The notes: a model not told the origin generated them from the sequence alone. Positions 37,282-47,403 are shown, numbered from the stretch's first letter. The stretch is DNA of 62,700 nucleotides from an uncultured Bacteroidales bacterium (GCA_905233745.1 CAJODA010000004.1:1-62700); one strand, 5' to 3'. Translations and numbers: made by a program.

Positions 37282-38028
37282 ATGAAAAACATGTTGATTC
37301 AATTTATTGATAACGTTCAATCCACCAACAAGTTATTATCTGAAATGGTAATGAATGGCCATGCATCCGGCAGCGCCATTCCTCCATTTTTTGCACTATG
37401 CACCGACCATCAGACGGCAGGCCGGGGGATGGGCTCCAACACATGGTTCAGCGACAGGGGACGTAACATCCTGGCCAGCTTCTATTTTGAACCGGACCTG
37501 CCCGCCTCCAGACAGTTCATCTTCAATCAATATTTCGCCCTAAGCACACTGGTGTTTTTACGGAAAAGACTCCCTAACACGCTCATCAAGTGGCCCAACG
37601 ACATGTATGTTGAAGGCAAAAAGATTGCCGGCATCCTCATCGAACATGCGGTCACAGGCGACCACCTCCGGCACACCATCGCCGGTATCGGCATCAACAT
37701 CAACCAGGACCACTTCCCCGACGATATCCCCCACCCCACTTCTCTGCTATTGGAGACTGGCAACGAGTCGGATCCCCACACCCTATTGGAAGAGTACTGG
37801 CAAATATTGCACGACCAGTTCCCCATCTGCGGTCTAGCCCACGCAGACCAACTTAAAGCAAGATATATCAGCAATCTATATCTATACAATGAGTATCACG
37901 ACTACAATATCCAAGGCATACGGACAGAGGCCCGCATTACCGACCTTGACGAGTATGGGAGATTAGTGCTACACGACAGAAACGGGAAACAATATGTTTG
38001 CGGATTCAAAGAAGCGCAACCCCTTTGA
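37282..38028 (+). CDS. birA: Biotin--[acetyl-CoA-carboxylase] ligase
   Basis: VQSTNKLL, DHQTAGRGMGSNTWFSDRGRNI, IKWPNDMYVEGKKIAGILIE, GIGINI. Confidence 0.93.
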   Translation: MKNMLIQFIDNVQSTNKLLSEMVMNGHASGSAIPPFFALCTDHQTAGRGMGSNTWFSDRGRNILASFYFEPDLPASRQFIFNQYFALSTLVFLRKRLPNTLIKWPNDMYVEGKKIAGILIEHAVTGDHLRHTIAGIGININQDHFPDDIPHPTSLLLETGNESDPHTLLEEYWQILHDQFPICGLAHADQLKARYISNLYLYNEYHDYNIQGIRTEARITDLDEYGRLVLHDRNGKQYVCGFKEAQPL

Positions 38029-38100
38029 AATCCAAAATTCAAAATTCATAGTTAAACCCCTTAAGACCAAGCCCAAAAGCCCAAAAGCCCAAATCCCCTC

Positions 38101-39522
38101 ATGACCCAACCCCAATTCCACAAGAGACTCCAAACGCATTTCGGATTCGAACCGACGGATAGCCAGCGCGAAGTGATGCAGACGTTGTCATCGTTCATCT
38201 TCGAGAAGGGTGAGAACTTCCTTTTCATCCTGCAGGGGTACGCGGGCACAGGTAAGACCAGTCTGGTGAGTGCGTTGATCCGGACATTGGAGGACGTGGG
38301 GGTGAACACGGTTATTCTGGCGCCTACCGGGCGTGCCGCAAAGGTCATCTCACAATATGCAGGTCGCAAGGCATATACCATCCACAAGTGGATTTACCGG
38401 CTGGGCGTGCGCAACGGCATACGGCAGTTTTTCCGCAAGGAGAACAAGTACAGCCACACGCTTTTCATTGTGGATGAGGCCTCCATGATTTCCTCAGAAT
38501 CCGCGCCGGGTGAATTTCCGGGCATGAGCAGTCTGCTGGACGACCTGATGGAGTATGTCTTTTCGGCCCCGCACAACCGGATGCTGTTCATCGGAGACAG
38601 CGCGCAGCTGCCTCCGGTGCACGCCACCGAGAGTCCCGCACTGAGCGCCGAATACCTGCAACATGCATACTGTTTGAACATCAGGGGCAGCCGTCTAACC
38701 GATGTGGTGCGCCAGACGCTGGACTCCGGCATTCTGTACAACGCCACCCTCCTGCGCGACAAGCTGAGCCGCGATGAAATCAGCTTCCCGTTCTTCAGCA
38801 GGAAACCCTTCAACGACTTCACGCGGGTGCCCGGCGGCGAGCTCGAGGACCTGCTCAACAACTTGTACAACCAAAACGACTGTGACGAGATTGTAGCTAT
38901 CACCCGCTCCAACAAGCGTGCCTGGCTCTTCAACAACGAAATCCGAAGCCGCATCCTCTTCCGCGAGAACCGCATCACCACGGGTGATTATCTGATGGCC
39001 GTGAAAAACAACTATTTCTGGCTGGACGAAACCTCCGAAGTGGGATTCATCGCCAACGGCGACATCATGGAAGTAATGGCCATTCACAAACAACAGGAAA
39101 TTTACGGTTTCAATTTCGCTGATGTGACGGTACGGCTATGCGACTACCCGAACTATCCGGACATCGACATCAAAATCATCCTGGAGAGTCTGGAGGTGGA
39201 AGGTCCGTCGCTGACCTACGAGGACAACCAGCGTCTGTATCAGGCAATTGCAGAGGATTTTGAAGACATCGCCAACAAGCGGGCCCGATTTTTGAGAATC
39301 AAGAACAGCCCATTCCTCAATGCCGTGCAGGTGAAGTTCGCCTACTCGCTCACCTGCCACAAAACACAGGGCGGCCAGTGGAAACATGTGCTTATTGACC
39401 AAGGCTATCTGACGGAAGAGAACCTGGACAAGGAGTATCTGCGCTGGCTCTACACGGCTGTAACACGCAGCACACAGAACGTGTATCTGATTAATTTTGA
39501 GGACAAGCTATTCGGAGTGTAA
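38101..39522 (+). CDS. RecD-like ATP-dependent DNA helicase (SF1B)
   Basis: GYAGTGKTSLV Walker A; VDEASMI; GDSAQLPPV; YSLTCHKTQGGQW; YTAVTRSTQNV. Confidence 0.93.
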   Translation: MTQPQFHKRLQTHFGFEPTDSQREVMQTLSSFIFEKGENFLFILQGYAGTGKTSLVSALIRTLEDVGVNTVILAPTGRAAKVISQYAGRKAYTIHKWIYRLGVRNGIRQFFRKENKYSHTLFIVDEASMISSESAPGEFPGMSSLLDDLMEYVFSAPHNRMLFIGDSAQLPPVHATESPALSAEYLQHAYCLNIRGSRLTDVVRQTLDSGILYNATLLRDKLSRDEISFPFFSRKPFNDFTRVPGGELEDLLNNLYNQNDCDEIVAITRSNKRAWLFNNEIRSRILFRENRITTGDYLMAVKNNYFWLDETSEVGFIANGDIMEVMAIHKQQEIYGFNFADVTVRLCDYPNYPDIDIKIILESLEVEGPSLTYEDNQRLYQAIAEDFEDIANKRARFLRIKNSPFLNAVQVKFAYSLTCHKTQGGQWKHVLIDQGYLTEENLDKEYLRWLYTAVTRSTQNVYLINFEDKLFGV

Positions 39523-39538
39523 ATCCCTTTTCTTCAGA

Positions 39539-40468
39539 TTATTTTTTTGTTTCTGCCGCCTTTTCCACTATTTTCGCATAAGCACAATCGCATTCCATGC
39601 TGCTTGTATCCCCATCGATGAACGTAATCTTCTTCTGAATCCTGCTTTTGTCCACACCCGAAGCGACAAAATAATCGGTTATCTTTTTCAGCCTACTTTT
39701 AATCAAGAAAGAAGCAAAGAGGTTTTTAAACCATGATTTCTTACACCAAGTTATCTCAATCAGCAAGCCATAATCCTTATTTTCTCCCAAGACTTTAATG
39801 ATATTTCCTACGTTTTCAAAACTGGGTGCTGACTTTCCAGGTTCAAAAGTAATCTTCACGCTGGTTTCAAGGTTCTGTATTGCAGATTTGGATGCCGTTC
39901 CTCCCGGCTTCTGCTGGACAGTAACCTTTCCCATGCGGGTCCCGTTGTCGCAAATAATGCCAATGCTGCAATCCCTTTTCTCTCGTGAAGGGTTGGGGGC
40001 ACAACGCACAACCAAGTAACTGCCGCCCTCTGAAACCGACAACCAGCTCGTATCCTTAACGGGGACTGATGAAAACCAGTCGCTGCAAGTAATCCTCACG
40101 TCAGAACAAACGCCACCCTCAGCATCAAAAATCAATTCTGAGCCAATGATAAAATCAGACTCCTGTTGACGATGCACCACATAATGCGAATTACCTTTGG
40201 AGCTGTTCGTGTTGCTAGCAGATGATGGGGTATTGAAGGACTTCAGCATATTAGCCGCCGCTTTGCGACAATTCTCCGGATTACTCGGTGTATTGATAAT
40301 GTTCGTCAACACTTTGCGAGCTGCTTCAAGTTGCTTCACATCCTTGGTTTTTCTGTACTTGTCATACATTTTACCTGCCGACTGGATGCGGTCGGCACAA
40401 TCTTGGGCATATACTGTGCAAAGAGGCATACATAACGCCAATAGTAAAAAAACAACAATTCTCTTCAT
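39539..40468 (-). CDS. Secreted BACON-like domain protein with OmpA-like C-terminal segment (last gene of kinase operon)
   Basis: Signal peptide; DAEGGVCSDVRITCSDWFSSV...WLSVSEGGSYLVVRCAPNPSREKRDCSIGIICDNG...VTVQQKPG; RLKKITDYFVASGVDKSRI. Confidence 0.65.
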   Translation of the reverse strand: MKRIVVFLLLALCMPLCTVYAQDCADRIQSAGKMYDKYRKTKDVKQLEAARKVLTNIINTPSNPENCRKAAANMLKSFNTPSSASNTNSSKGNSHYVVHRQQESDFIIGSELIFDAEGGVCSDVRITCSDWFSSVPVKDTSWLSVSEGGSYLVVRCAPNPSREKRDCSIGIICDNGTRMGKVTVQQKPGGTASKSAIQNLETSVKITFEPGKSAPSFENVGNIIKVLGENKDYGLLIEITWCKKSWFKNLFASFLIKSRLKKITDYFVASGVDKSRIQKKITFIDGDTSSMECDCAYAKIVEKAAETKK

Positions 40469-40482
40469 ATTCGTATAGTTCT

Positions 40483-41871
40483 TTAATCTTCGGGAATATA
40501 AATGTACTGTATGGAATCGATAAGGGTGTTCACCTCACTATCGTCGTTGATGAGTTTTGCTAATTTCAAATAGTTCAGCACATTCTCTCGCAAACCGTTT
40601 TCCAAAAATGCCCCGGGCAAGTTCTCCTTGGCCTCGGCAAGGCAATAGTCATGTATATTTCCACGTATAATATTTATGCTGTCCGTGTAAACTTCCTGAA
40701 ATTCAGTATTCTGACAGGCTTGGGCACTATCGAACAAGACAAGCGCGTGTTTGAACCTTTCGAGTTGTCCTTGCGTATTGTCCATACCTTGCTGATAGGT
40801 TTGCACGCCACGTTGGTAAAATCCCATGGCCTCATCGTATGCCTGGTGGGATTTTTTGCCCCGTACACTGAACAATACAACAAGCAGGACAACGACAGCG
40901 ACGCACGCACCTATGATTATTCCCTTAACCGGCAGCTTCTTGGACTTCGGGGATTGTGCATGTGACGACGAATTGGCCGGATACTGACCACTTATATGAA
41001 TGGACGAGCTATTGTACGGGCCATTTGATGTGTGTATGGAGCTTGGTGTGTACGAAATCTGAGCCAGGTGTTCAGCGGCAAACCGCTCCAGATCAGTGGC
41101 AAAAGGCCGGTTGCCCGGCACAGGAGCCAGGCACTGCATGATAACCTCTTTCAAATCATCTGAGTAGTTGGCTGGCAGCGGCGGGACTTCCTCTCCTGCA
41201 AGTTGGGCTTCGCCGCCCTTGCCCCCGAACGGCAACCGTCCGGTGAGCATCTCGTAAAGCGATGCGCCCAACGCCCAAATGTCACTGGCCACCAAGGGCA
41301 TCTGATTCCGCTGGAACTTCTCGGGCGGCATATACGGTCTAGTACCCTGAACCGTGGATTTACCCTCAGCCGATTCGCCTAACATGTGCTTCACATTAGA
41401 GCTGATACCGAAATCGGTGATGATGTAGCTGTTGCCGTCTAACAGCACATTGGCGGGCTTGATGTCCTGGTGAATAATCGGCGGCTGGTGCTCATGCATG
41501 CAGGCCAAACCGGAGGAGACGTCATGCAGAAACTGCCAAGCTTTGCGCTCGCTGCAATTTCCAAGCAAGTCCTCCGCCGATCCGGAATTATAGTACGGCA
41601 TCACCAAATACGGGTGACCCACACAAACACCGAAATACGTGTATTTTAACAGATTGGGGTGATTCAAATTATAGACTAAGGCAAACTCCTGACGGAACAT
41701 CTCTATACCCGACTCGTCCAATTGCGCCGTCGGCAAAAACACCTTTAACACCAGCGTCAGCTGCGCGGAAGTGTCCTCTACAAGCCAAACCTCGGAGAAC
41801 CCTCCTTCTCCAAGTTTCTTCAAAAGTTTATATCGACTGTCAAAAAGGTAGCCTTGTTGTAATCTTGACAT
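40483..41871 (-). CDS. Hanks-type Ser/Thr protein kinase, TM-anchored (HQD catalytic loop)
   Basis: GEGGFSEVWLVED, VLKVFLP, IIHQDIKPANVLLD, ITDFGISS, APE-like PPEKF; TM GIIIGACVAVVVLLVVLFSV. Confidence 0.93.
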   Translation of the reverse strand: MSRLQQGYLFDSRYKLLKKLGEGGFSEVWLVEDTSAQLTLVLKVFLPTAQLDESGIEMFRQEFALVYNLNHPNLLKYTYFGVCVGHPYLVMPYYNSGSAEDLLGNCSERKAWQFLHDVSSGLACMHEHQPPIIHQDIKPANVLLDGNSYIITDFGISSNVKHMLGESAEGKSTVQGTRPYMPPEKFQRNQMPLVASDIWALGASLYEMLTGRLPFGGKGGEAQLAGEEVPPLPANYSDDLKEVIMQCLAPVPGNRPFATDLERFAAEHLAQISYTPSSIHTSNGPYNSSSIHISGQYPANSSSHAQSPKSKKLPVKGIIIGACVAVVVLLVVLFSVRGKKSHQAYDEAMGFYQRGVQTYQQGMDNTQGQLERFKHALVLFDSAQACQNTEFQEVYTDSINIIRGNIHDYCLAEAKENLPGAFLENGLRENVLNYLKLAKLINDDSEVNTLIDSIQYIYIPED

Positions 41872-41931
41872 ATTAGTTGAAAATTAGATTCTGACTTTAA
41901 CAAAGTTGGTCTTCCTCACCAGAGCCAACGC

Positions 41932-43341
41932 TTAATTACCGTTTGTTGAAGTATATTTTTTACTATGCTGGTATCCGAATTCCGGATTCAAATCTGAACT
42001 GCCGTCCGGATCATCACCATCTTGTGTTGGTTGGATGGTATGGCCTTTTGTATTGATATTCTTTTTTTTGAGGCCTTGATTTTTATCCTTTGCAGGCGGG
42101 GTCCCATTCTCAGCAATAGGCTGGTTCTCCTCTTTCTTTTCATGCTTGGTCCCATTCTCCGCAACAGGCTGGTTCTCCTCCACATTTTCATGCGTGGTCA
42201 CCTCCTCAACAACAGGCTTGTTCTCCTCACCTTTATTACCATTATCGTCCTTGACATAGAAAATGGAAAAAATGGCAACGAAAATTGCGATGCCTACAAC
42301 ACAGGCGGCAGCAATAAACCAAGGCATCGGATTCTTCTTCTTTTTCAAAGAGGAGTGTCCATAGTATATATCATCATCCGAATACTGATGGCTATTTGAC
42401 GAAGAATAAACCCCCGACATATAATCTTTTGAGTAACTGCCAGAAGAGGTGTAGTCATTAGAAAAGCCTCTTCCGGATGATGTGTTGTTCGTGTCCGGAC
42501 CATTGAAAGGATTTAAATCCCAGTCCGTAGTCGCCTTTTGGGAGAGATGCCGTTCGGCGTACTGTTTCAGTTCTTTGGCAGTAGGGCGTTCATTAGGATT
42601 TTGGGAGAGGCATTGCCGGATGATTCCTTTCAAATCATCGGAGAAAGAGCTCGGCAATATTGGGATGCCCACGCCATCCAACTGGCTTTGGCCCCCTTTC
42701 CCTCCGAAAGGCAACTGGCCTGTAAGCATTTCGTACAGAGACGCTCCCAATGACCAGATGTCGTTTTCCACCGACACAAGAGGTTCTTCCTGGAATTTTT
42801 CAGGTGGCATATAGGCACGAGTCCCCTGTACAAAACGCTTGTTTTTGAAGAGGCTGTACACGCTTGCGCTAATACCGAAGTCGGTGATAATGAAGTTACC
42901 CTCGTCATCCACCAACACATTAGCGGGTTTAATATCCTGGTGAATAATGGCAGGGCGATGTTTGTGCAGACAAGTGAGTCCCGCTGCCACATCGCGAAGA
43001 TACTGCCAGGCTGTCGGTTCGTCGCATCGTCCGATTAAATTCTCCGCTGAACCAGCGCTATAATAGGGCATCACCAAAAAAGGATAGCCTACACAAATAT
43101 CGTAATAACTGTATTTCAGCAGGTTTGTATGGTTGAGGTCAAACACCAGCGAGAACTCTTTGCGAAAAAGTTCCTTTGCCGTATCGTCCAACGTCTCCGA
43201 AGGAAGGAAAATCTTAAGTGCCATGAGATGCTTGGCCGTGGTATCCTCCACCAGCCACACCTCGGCATATCCGCCTTCGCCAATCTTTTTTTTCAGAAGA
43301 TAGCGTTCGTGAAACAGGAATCCTTCTTGTAAGTGTGCCAT
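41932..43341 (-). CDS. Hanks-type Ser/Thr protein kinase, TM-anchored (HQD catalytic loop) with periplasmic 16-aa repeats
   Basis: GEGGYAEVWLVED, ALKIFLP, IIHQDIKPANVLVD, ITDFGISA; TM FIAAACVVGIAIFVAIFSI; ENQPVAENGTKHEKKEENQPIAENGT. Confidence 0.93.
   Translation of the reverse strand: MAHLQEGFLFHERYLLKKKIGEGGYAEVWLVEDTTAKHLMALKIFLPSETLDDTAKELFRKEFSLVFDLNHTNLLKYSYYDICVGYPFLVMPYYSAGSAENLIGRCDEPTAWQYLRDVAAGLTCLHKHRPAIIHQDIKPANVLVDDEGNFIITDFGISASVYSLFKNKRFVQGTRAYMPPEKFQEEPLVSVENDIWSLGASLYEMLTGQLPFGGKGGQSQLDGVGIPILPSSFSDDLKGIIRQCLSQNPNERPTAKELKQYAERHLSQKATTDWDLNPFNGPDTNNTSSGRGFSNDYTSSGSYSKDYMSGVYSSSNSHQYSDDDIYYGHSSLKKKKNPMPWFIAAACVVGIAIFVAIFSIFYVKDDNGNKGEENKPVVEEVTTHENVEENQPVAENGTKHEKKEENQPIAENGTPPAKDKNQGLKKKNINTKGHTIQPTQDGDDPDGSSDLNPEFGYQHSKKYTSTNGN
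42103..42240. repeat. 48-nt tandem repeat (about 2.8 copies) in the kinase tail
   Basis: cccattctcagcaataggctggttctcctctttcttttcatgcttggt / cccattctccgcaacaggctggttctcctccacattttcatgcgtggt / partial third copy. Confidence 0.85.
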
Positions 43342-43377
43342 AATGAAAAACAGTTCGTGTTGTGGTTTAGCTATCTT

Positions 43378-44832
43378 TTATTGATTTTGGTTCTTTACAT
43401 CAGAACTATTATTCGTCTGCAGCTCGTTATTGTCCAGGTTCTTACCCCCGGTACGGAGCAAATCGTTGCCTCCTGTATTTGATGGGGTGCCCGGAGCATT
43501 CGTGGATTTGCCTGACCTGAGACTCGGCACATCACCATTCGCAGTTGTTCCTGCGGCAGACGAAGCGTCAGCTCTGCCTGCATTCCCCGATTGTGAGTCC
43601 TTGTCTCTCGTTACGGGCTTGGAAGCCGCAGACGGCACGGTCGTGACCGTCTTGTTCTGATGCTGATATTCGACTTCTGTCAGACTGACATCTTCATTGT
43701 CAGAAGTGCTGTTGGAGGATTCTGCCTGTGTGTCCACATGGGTGTTCCCCGGGGTTTGGGAAACTGCATCTCCATTTTCCACTTTCTTGGGTGAATCAAA
43801 GTATCTGAAGCAGGCATAGCCACCTACAAACACTACCACCACAGCCAGAAGTGCGATGAGCGTGTCTTTCAAGCGATTATTTTGGCGGCGGGACGGGTCG
43901 CTTTTCTCGCTTGACACAGCTGCAACATTATTCTTTTGAGTTATGCTCAAGGGATTGCTCTGCTTCACCGGCCGTTCGGGACCTGAAGCCACCTGGCAAA
44001 GCAGCGTGGTCACATTGTCGTGCCAGTGAGCGGCGGCGGCATCTGTCCATAACTGCTCAATGGCCTCTGGCAGATGGTTTGCGTCCGGAATAGTTTCGAT
44101 GACATTCTGGATTTCATCAGTGCGCAGCACCCCGCATAAGCCATCGCTGCAAAGCAGGAAAATGTCGTCTTTGTAAATGTTAATCGGACCCTCCACATCA
44201 GGATTGGCTTTCTCGGAAGGGTTACCGAGACTCCGAGTGATTATATTGTTGTTGGGATGCTCGAAAGCCTCTTCTTCGCTGAGTTGAAGCACCTCCATCA
44301 CATAGGAGTGGTCACGGGACAACATTTTAAGAAAATGGTCAGGTGAGTAGTAATAAATCCGGCTGTCACCACACCATGCATAGTAGGCGGTATTGTTCTC
44401 CAGCAGCCAAAGCAGAGCCACTGTGGTACCCATCCCCTCCTTCTCGCTATCTCTGGCAGCCTCCTTCTTAATGGCAATGTCTGCGGCGACAATAGCCTTA
44501 CGAATAAACTTCTTGATGGCGGCATCAGAAGACATATCCAGATGCTTCATGCCCTCTTCGCTGAATTGATCCTGAAGCGTGGTCACGGCAATCTGGGAGG
44601 CAACCTCCCCGGCGTTCATTCCGCCCATACCGTCAGCCACCACTAACAGACATCCCTTCCCCTGCAGGGGAATCATTTTGGAGAAGTCCCTTACGGTCAC
44701 ATCCCCAAAATGATTCACGGAGGGGTTGGCAACACCCACTTCAGACACCACGAGACAATTGTCCTCATTTGCGCCGTCGCGGGCAGCCCTGTCGCATTGT
44801 ACAGCAATACTCAGTATTGTTTCCTCACTCAT
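43378..44832 (-). CDS. PP2C-family Ser/Thr phosphatase with C-terminal TM and Ser/Thr-rich tail
   Basis: VVADGMGGMNAGEVAS, WCGDSRIYY, LLCSDGL, WHDNVTTLLCQV; TM TLIALLAVVVVFVGGYACF. Confidence 0.93.
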   Translation of the reverse strand: MSEETILSIAVQCDRAARDGANEDNCLVVSEVGVANPSVNHFGDVTVRDFSKMIPLQGKGCLLVVADGMGGMNAGEVASQIAVTTLQDQFSEEGMKHLDMSSDAAIKKFIRKAIVAADIAIKKEAARDSEKEGMGTTVALLWLLENNTAYYAWCGDSRIYYYSPDHFLKMLSRDHSYVMEVLQLSEEEAFEHPNNNIITRSLGNPSEKANPDVEGPINIYKDDIFLLCSDGLCGVLRTDEIQNVIETIPDANHLPEAIEQLWTDAAAAHWHDNVTTLLCQVASGPERPVKQSNPLSITQKNNVAAVSSEKSDPSRRQNNRLKDTLIALLAVVVVFVGGYACFRYFDSPKKVENGDAVSQTPGNTHVDTQAESSNSTSDNEDVSLTEVEYQHQNKTVTTVPSAASKPVTRDKDSQSGNAGRADASSAAGTTANGDVPSLRSGKSTNAPGTPSNTGGNDLLRTGGKNLDNNELQTNNSSDVKNQNQ

Positions 44833-44844
44833 TCTTCAGTGTTA

Positions 44845-45822
44845 CTATTTGTTTTTTCCTTTCTTTTTGCCTTTATTGTTATCCTTTTCAGGAATTATGG
44901 AATCGTCATCCTGACCCTGATTTTTCTTGTCAGAAGCAGACTTTCCTGACGCTGTTGGCTGTGACAGCATCTTCACCAACTCCCACTTGCGGGAGCCGTA
45001 AGGATCCATACGCGCCATGCCCATCAGGTTGAAGCGGATACAGCCGGGCTCATCCACATTCATGTTCAGGAAAGCACCACCGATAACGCTGGCAGGATTA
45101 GCGGGCTGGCGCAAATTGAAGATGGTGTTCTCATTGAACGTGATTGTTGTGGGAATAATCGTACAATGCGTCTCTCCCATATCATCCAAAGAGAACCAAA
45201 CCATATAGCCAGACTTCATGCCATCACCTGTCTCAACACCCAGACCAAGATTATGGAAAGTGGTGTCCAAAACGTTGTAAAAACCTGAAGCGAGCATCTC
45301 GCTAACGGTCTTGTTCATGTCAAACGGACGAAATTCTTTGTCTTTCAACATTTTGTATTGGACATTATCCACCGAAACCATATCTTCGCCGTATTTGTTG
45401 GCATCGAATTTCGGATCCGACTTCCAAGGTTTCAGGAATCGGTTGTCCACTCCGTAGCCATAAGCCAGGAGTGGAACAACACTATATACGGTACCGAAAA
45501 AGTCATTGCCAGAGACATTGCTGCCACTCTCATTGTCACGCACGTTATAGTCCGATTTCACCACAAGGAAAGCGTTTTCCACGGCGCGTTCAATAATGGC
45601 ATTCGCATCAGAAGAGACTCTGGAGGAACTCGGTGCCTGAGGATTGAGGGAAGGTATCTCCTTGTTCTCAGGTGTCACGGCAGACTCTTCGCCGGCGTTT
45701 GTCTTTTCCGCCTGCTCTTTATTGGTTCCTTTCTTGTTCCCATGCAAACTGGGAATATTATTCTGCGCATTGCCAAGCACAACAGCGGCAATAAGCAGGA
45801 ATATTAAGCTAATTTTTTTCAT
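44845..45822 (-). CDS. Secreted hypothetical protein in kinase operon
   Basis: MKKISLIFLLIAAVVLGNAQ signal peptide; Lys-rich C-terminus. Confidence 0.65.
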   Translation of the reverse strand: MKKISLIFLLIAAVVLGNAQNNIPSLHGNKKGTNKEQAEKTNAGEESAVTPENKEIPSLNPQAPSSSRVSSDANAIIERAVENAFLVVKSDYNVRDNESGSNVSGNDFFGTVYSVVPLLAYGYGVDNRFLKPWKSDPKFDANKYGEDMVSVDNVQYKMLKDKEFRPFDMNKTVSEMLASGFYNVLDTTFHNLGLGVETGDGMKSGYMVWFSLDDMGETHCTIIPTTITFNENTIFNLRQPANPASVIGGAFLNMNVDEPGCIRFNLMGMARMDPYGSRKWELVKMLSQPTASGKSASDKKNQGQDDDSIIPEKDNNKGKKKGKNK

Positions 45823-45836
45823 AATCGTTTGAAATT

Positions 45837-47354
45837 TTAGTGGGTGATAGCGGAAATCGGAACGATACTGCCGGAATTATTACCATGACGGGTGGAAACG
45901 AGACCCACCAGATAGTACTTGCCATTTTGCTTGTAGAACACAGGGCCACCGCTATTGCCGTTTTCATAGTTGGCACCGGTCACTGGAATCACACCGTGAA
46001 GCAGACCCGTGTTGGAGGTGGTGGCATATGTGTATTGCGGACGGATGTCGTTCTTGTCGCCGCCTCTTCCGTATGGGAATCCTAACACTTCCAGACGGGC
46101 ACCGGCAGGAAGGTTCTTCGACAACTGGGCATCGGCCACAATGTTGCTGTGTACATTAACCTTGCGATAAGCATAGTCGCTGCCATTGGCAAGATAAATG
46201 GAAAGGCCGTCGCCAAGTTCAACCTTCTTGTCATTCTTACGGCTCACATTGAAGTCGGTGTAGTGGAAGACGCGTTGGTCACCAGTTTTGCTTTCAGCCA
46301 CGATGGTGGCATCGATGATGGCGCCCAGCTGTGACAAGACGTTGGCCACGGTGAAGGTGTTTCCTTCGTCAATGTTGGCCCAGTAAGCCCAAGGTTCCAC
46401 CACGTGACGGGCGGTGATGAAATAGCCGTCGCTGGTGATAAAACCAGTGGCTAACGGGGTCTCGTCACCCACAAAATAGTACTCCCACGGATCGTCGCCG
46501 ATGATATCGTAGGCATCAGAGCTCTTGGGTGCAGAGATGGTGAACTTTGTCATCTTCACGAAATACACATAGGGTTCGAAAGATGTAAGATTGCCAGACA
46601 ATGGAACATCCGCCGGTCTGCTGGGTGTTGCCGGAACAATATTACTGCTTGAAGTACGACTACCACTTTTTCTAAAGCCATCGATAATCTTGCGAAGGCC
46701 AGAAATTTCTTCTTGTGCAGCCTTTGTCTGTTCAACTGCATTCTTTGATTGTTCAATTGCGGCAGCAGCTTCCCCTTTGGCTAATCTCGTCTCCTTGTTG
46801 GCCATTAGCAAGCCTGCGACGAGTCCTGCAATGGCAAGACAGAAGATGATGCATATGGTAACCAAGGCGGTCTTGTAGGGTCTCAGAGCCTGCTGGCGGA
46901 AGAGATTGAGACGGGCGGTCATGCCGATGGACTTCACAAAAGACTGTTCGCCTTGCGGGACGATGAAGCCGAGGCGCGGGCCGTTGTAGGAGAGTTGGAT
47001 TTCATCTCCGTTTTGCAGCATCTGCTCACCCATCACACGCTGACCGTTCACGAACGTGTCATTAGTGCTGCTGCGATGGATAAGTTTCCATTGGTCGCCT
47101 TCGCGGACAATGACGGCGTGCTCACGGCTCACCGTGCCGAACTGCTCGTCAATGAGCACCTGGCACTTCTTGTCGCGCCCGATGAACACCTCATCAATAA
47201 TGAGCTTCTGCTGCTCACCACGGCGGTGTGTTGCCGAGTCATCCTTGTGTTCAATGATAAAATAGCGTCTGCCGTCTCCGCCGAATACGGAGCGCATGCC
47301 GGAATTGATGGTTCCGGAAACCGTTCTTTTGAATTGAGTAGTTTGATTTGCCAT
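45837..47354 (-). CDS. FHA domain - TM - trypsin-like serine protease
   Basis: FHA VFIGRDKKCQVLIDEQFGTVSREHAVIVREG...STNDTFVNGQRV; TM TALVTICIIFCLAIAGLVAGLLM; protease GYFITARHVVEPW, YENGNSGGPVF. Confidence 0.88.
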   Translation of the reverse strand: MANQTTQFKRTVSGTINSGMRSVFGGDGRRYFIIEHKDDSATHRRGEQQKLIIDEVFIGRDKKCQVLIDEQFGTVSREHAVIVREGDQWKLIHRSSTNDTFVNGQRVMGEQMLQNGDEIQLSYNGPRLGFIVPQGEQSFVKSIGMTARLNLFRQQALRPYKTALVTICIIFCLAIAGLVAGLLMANKETRLAKGEAAAAIEQSKNAVEQTKAAQEEISGLRKIIDGFRKSGSRTSSSNIVPATPSRPADVPLSGNLTSFEPYVYFVKMTKFTISAPKSSDAYDIIGDDPWEYYFVGDETPLATGFITSDGYFITARHVVEPWAYWANIDEGNTFTVANVLSQLGAIIDATIVAESKTGDQRVFHYTDFNVSRKNDKKVELGDGLSIYLANGSDYAYRKVNVHSNIVADAQLSKNLPAGARLEVLGFPYGRGGDKNDIRPQYTYATTSNTGLLHGVIPVTGANYENGNSGGPVFYKQNGKYYLVGLVSTRHGNNSGSIVPISAITH

Positions 47355-47403
47355 AATGGAAAAGTTAAGTTGTTAATATTGAGAAATGAATTGTTCATTT
47401 TTA

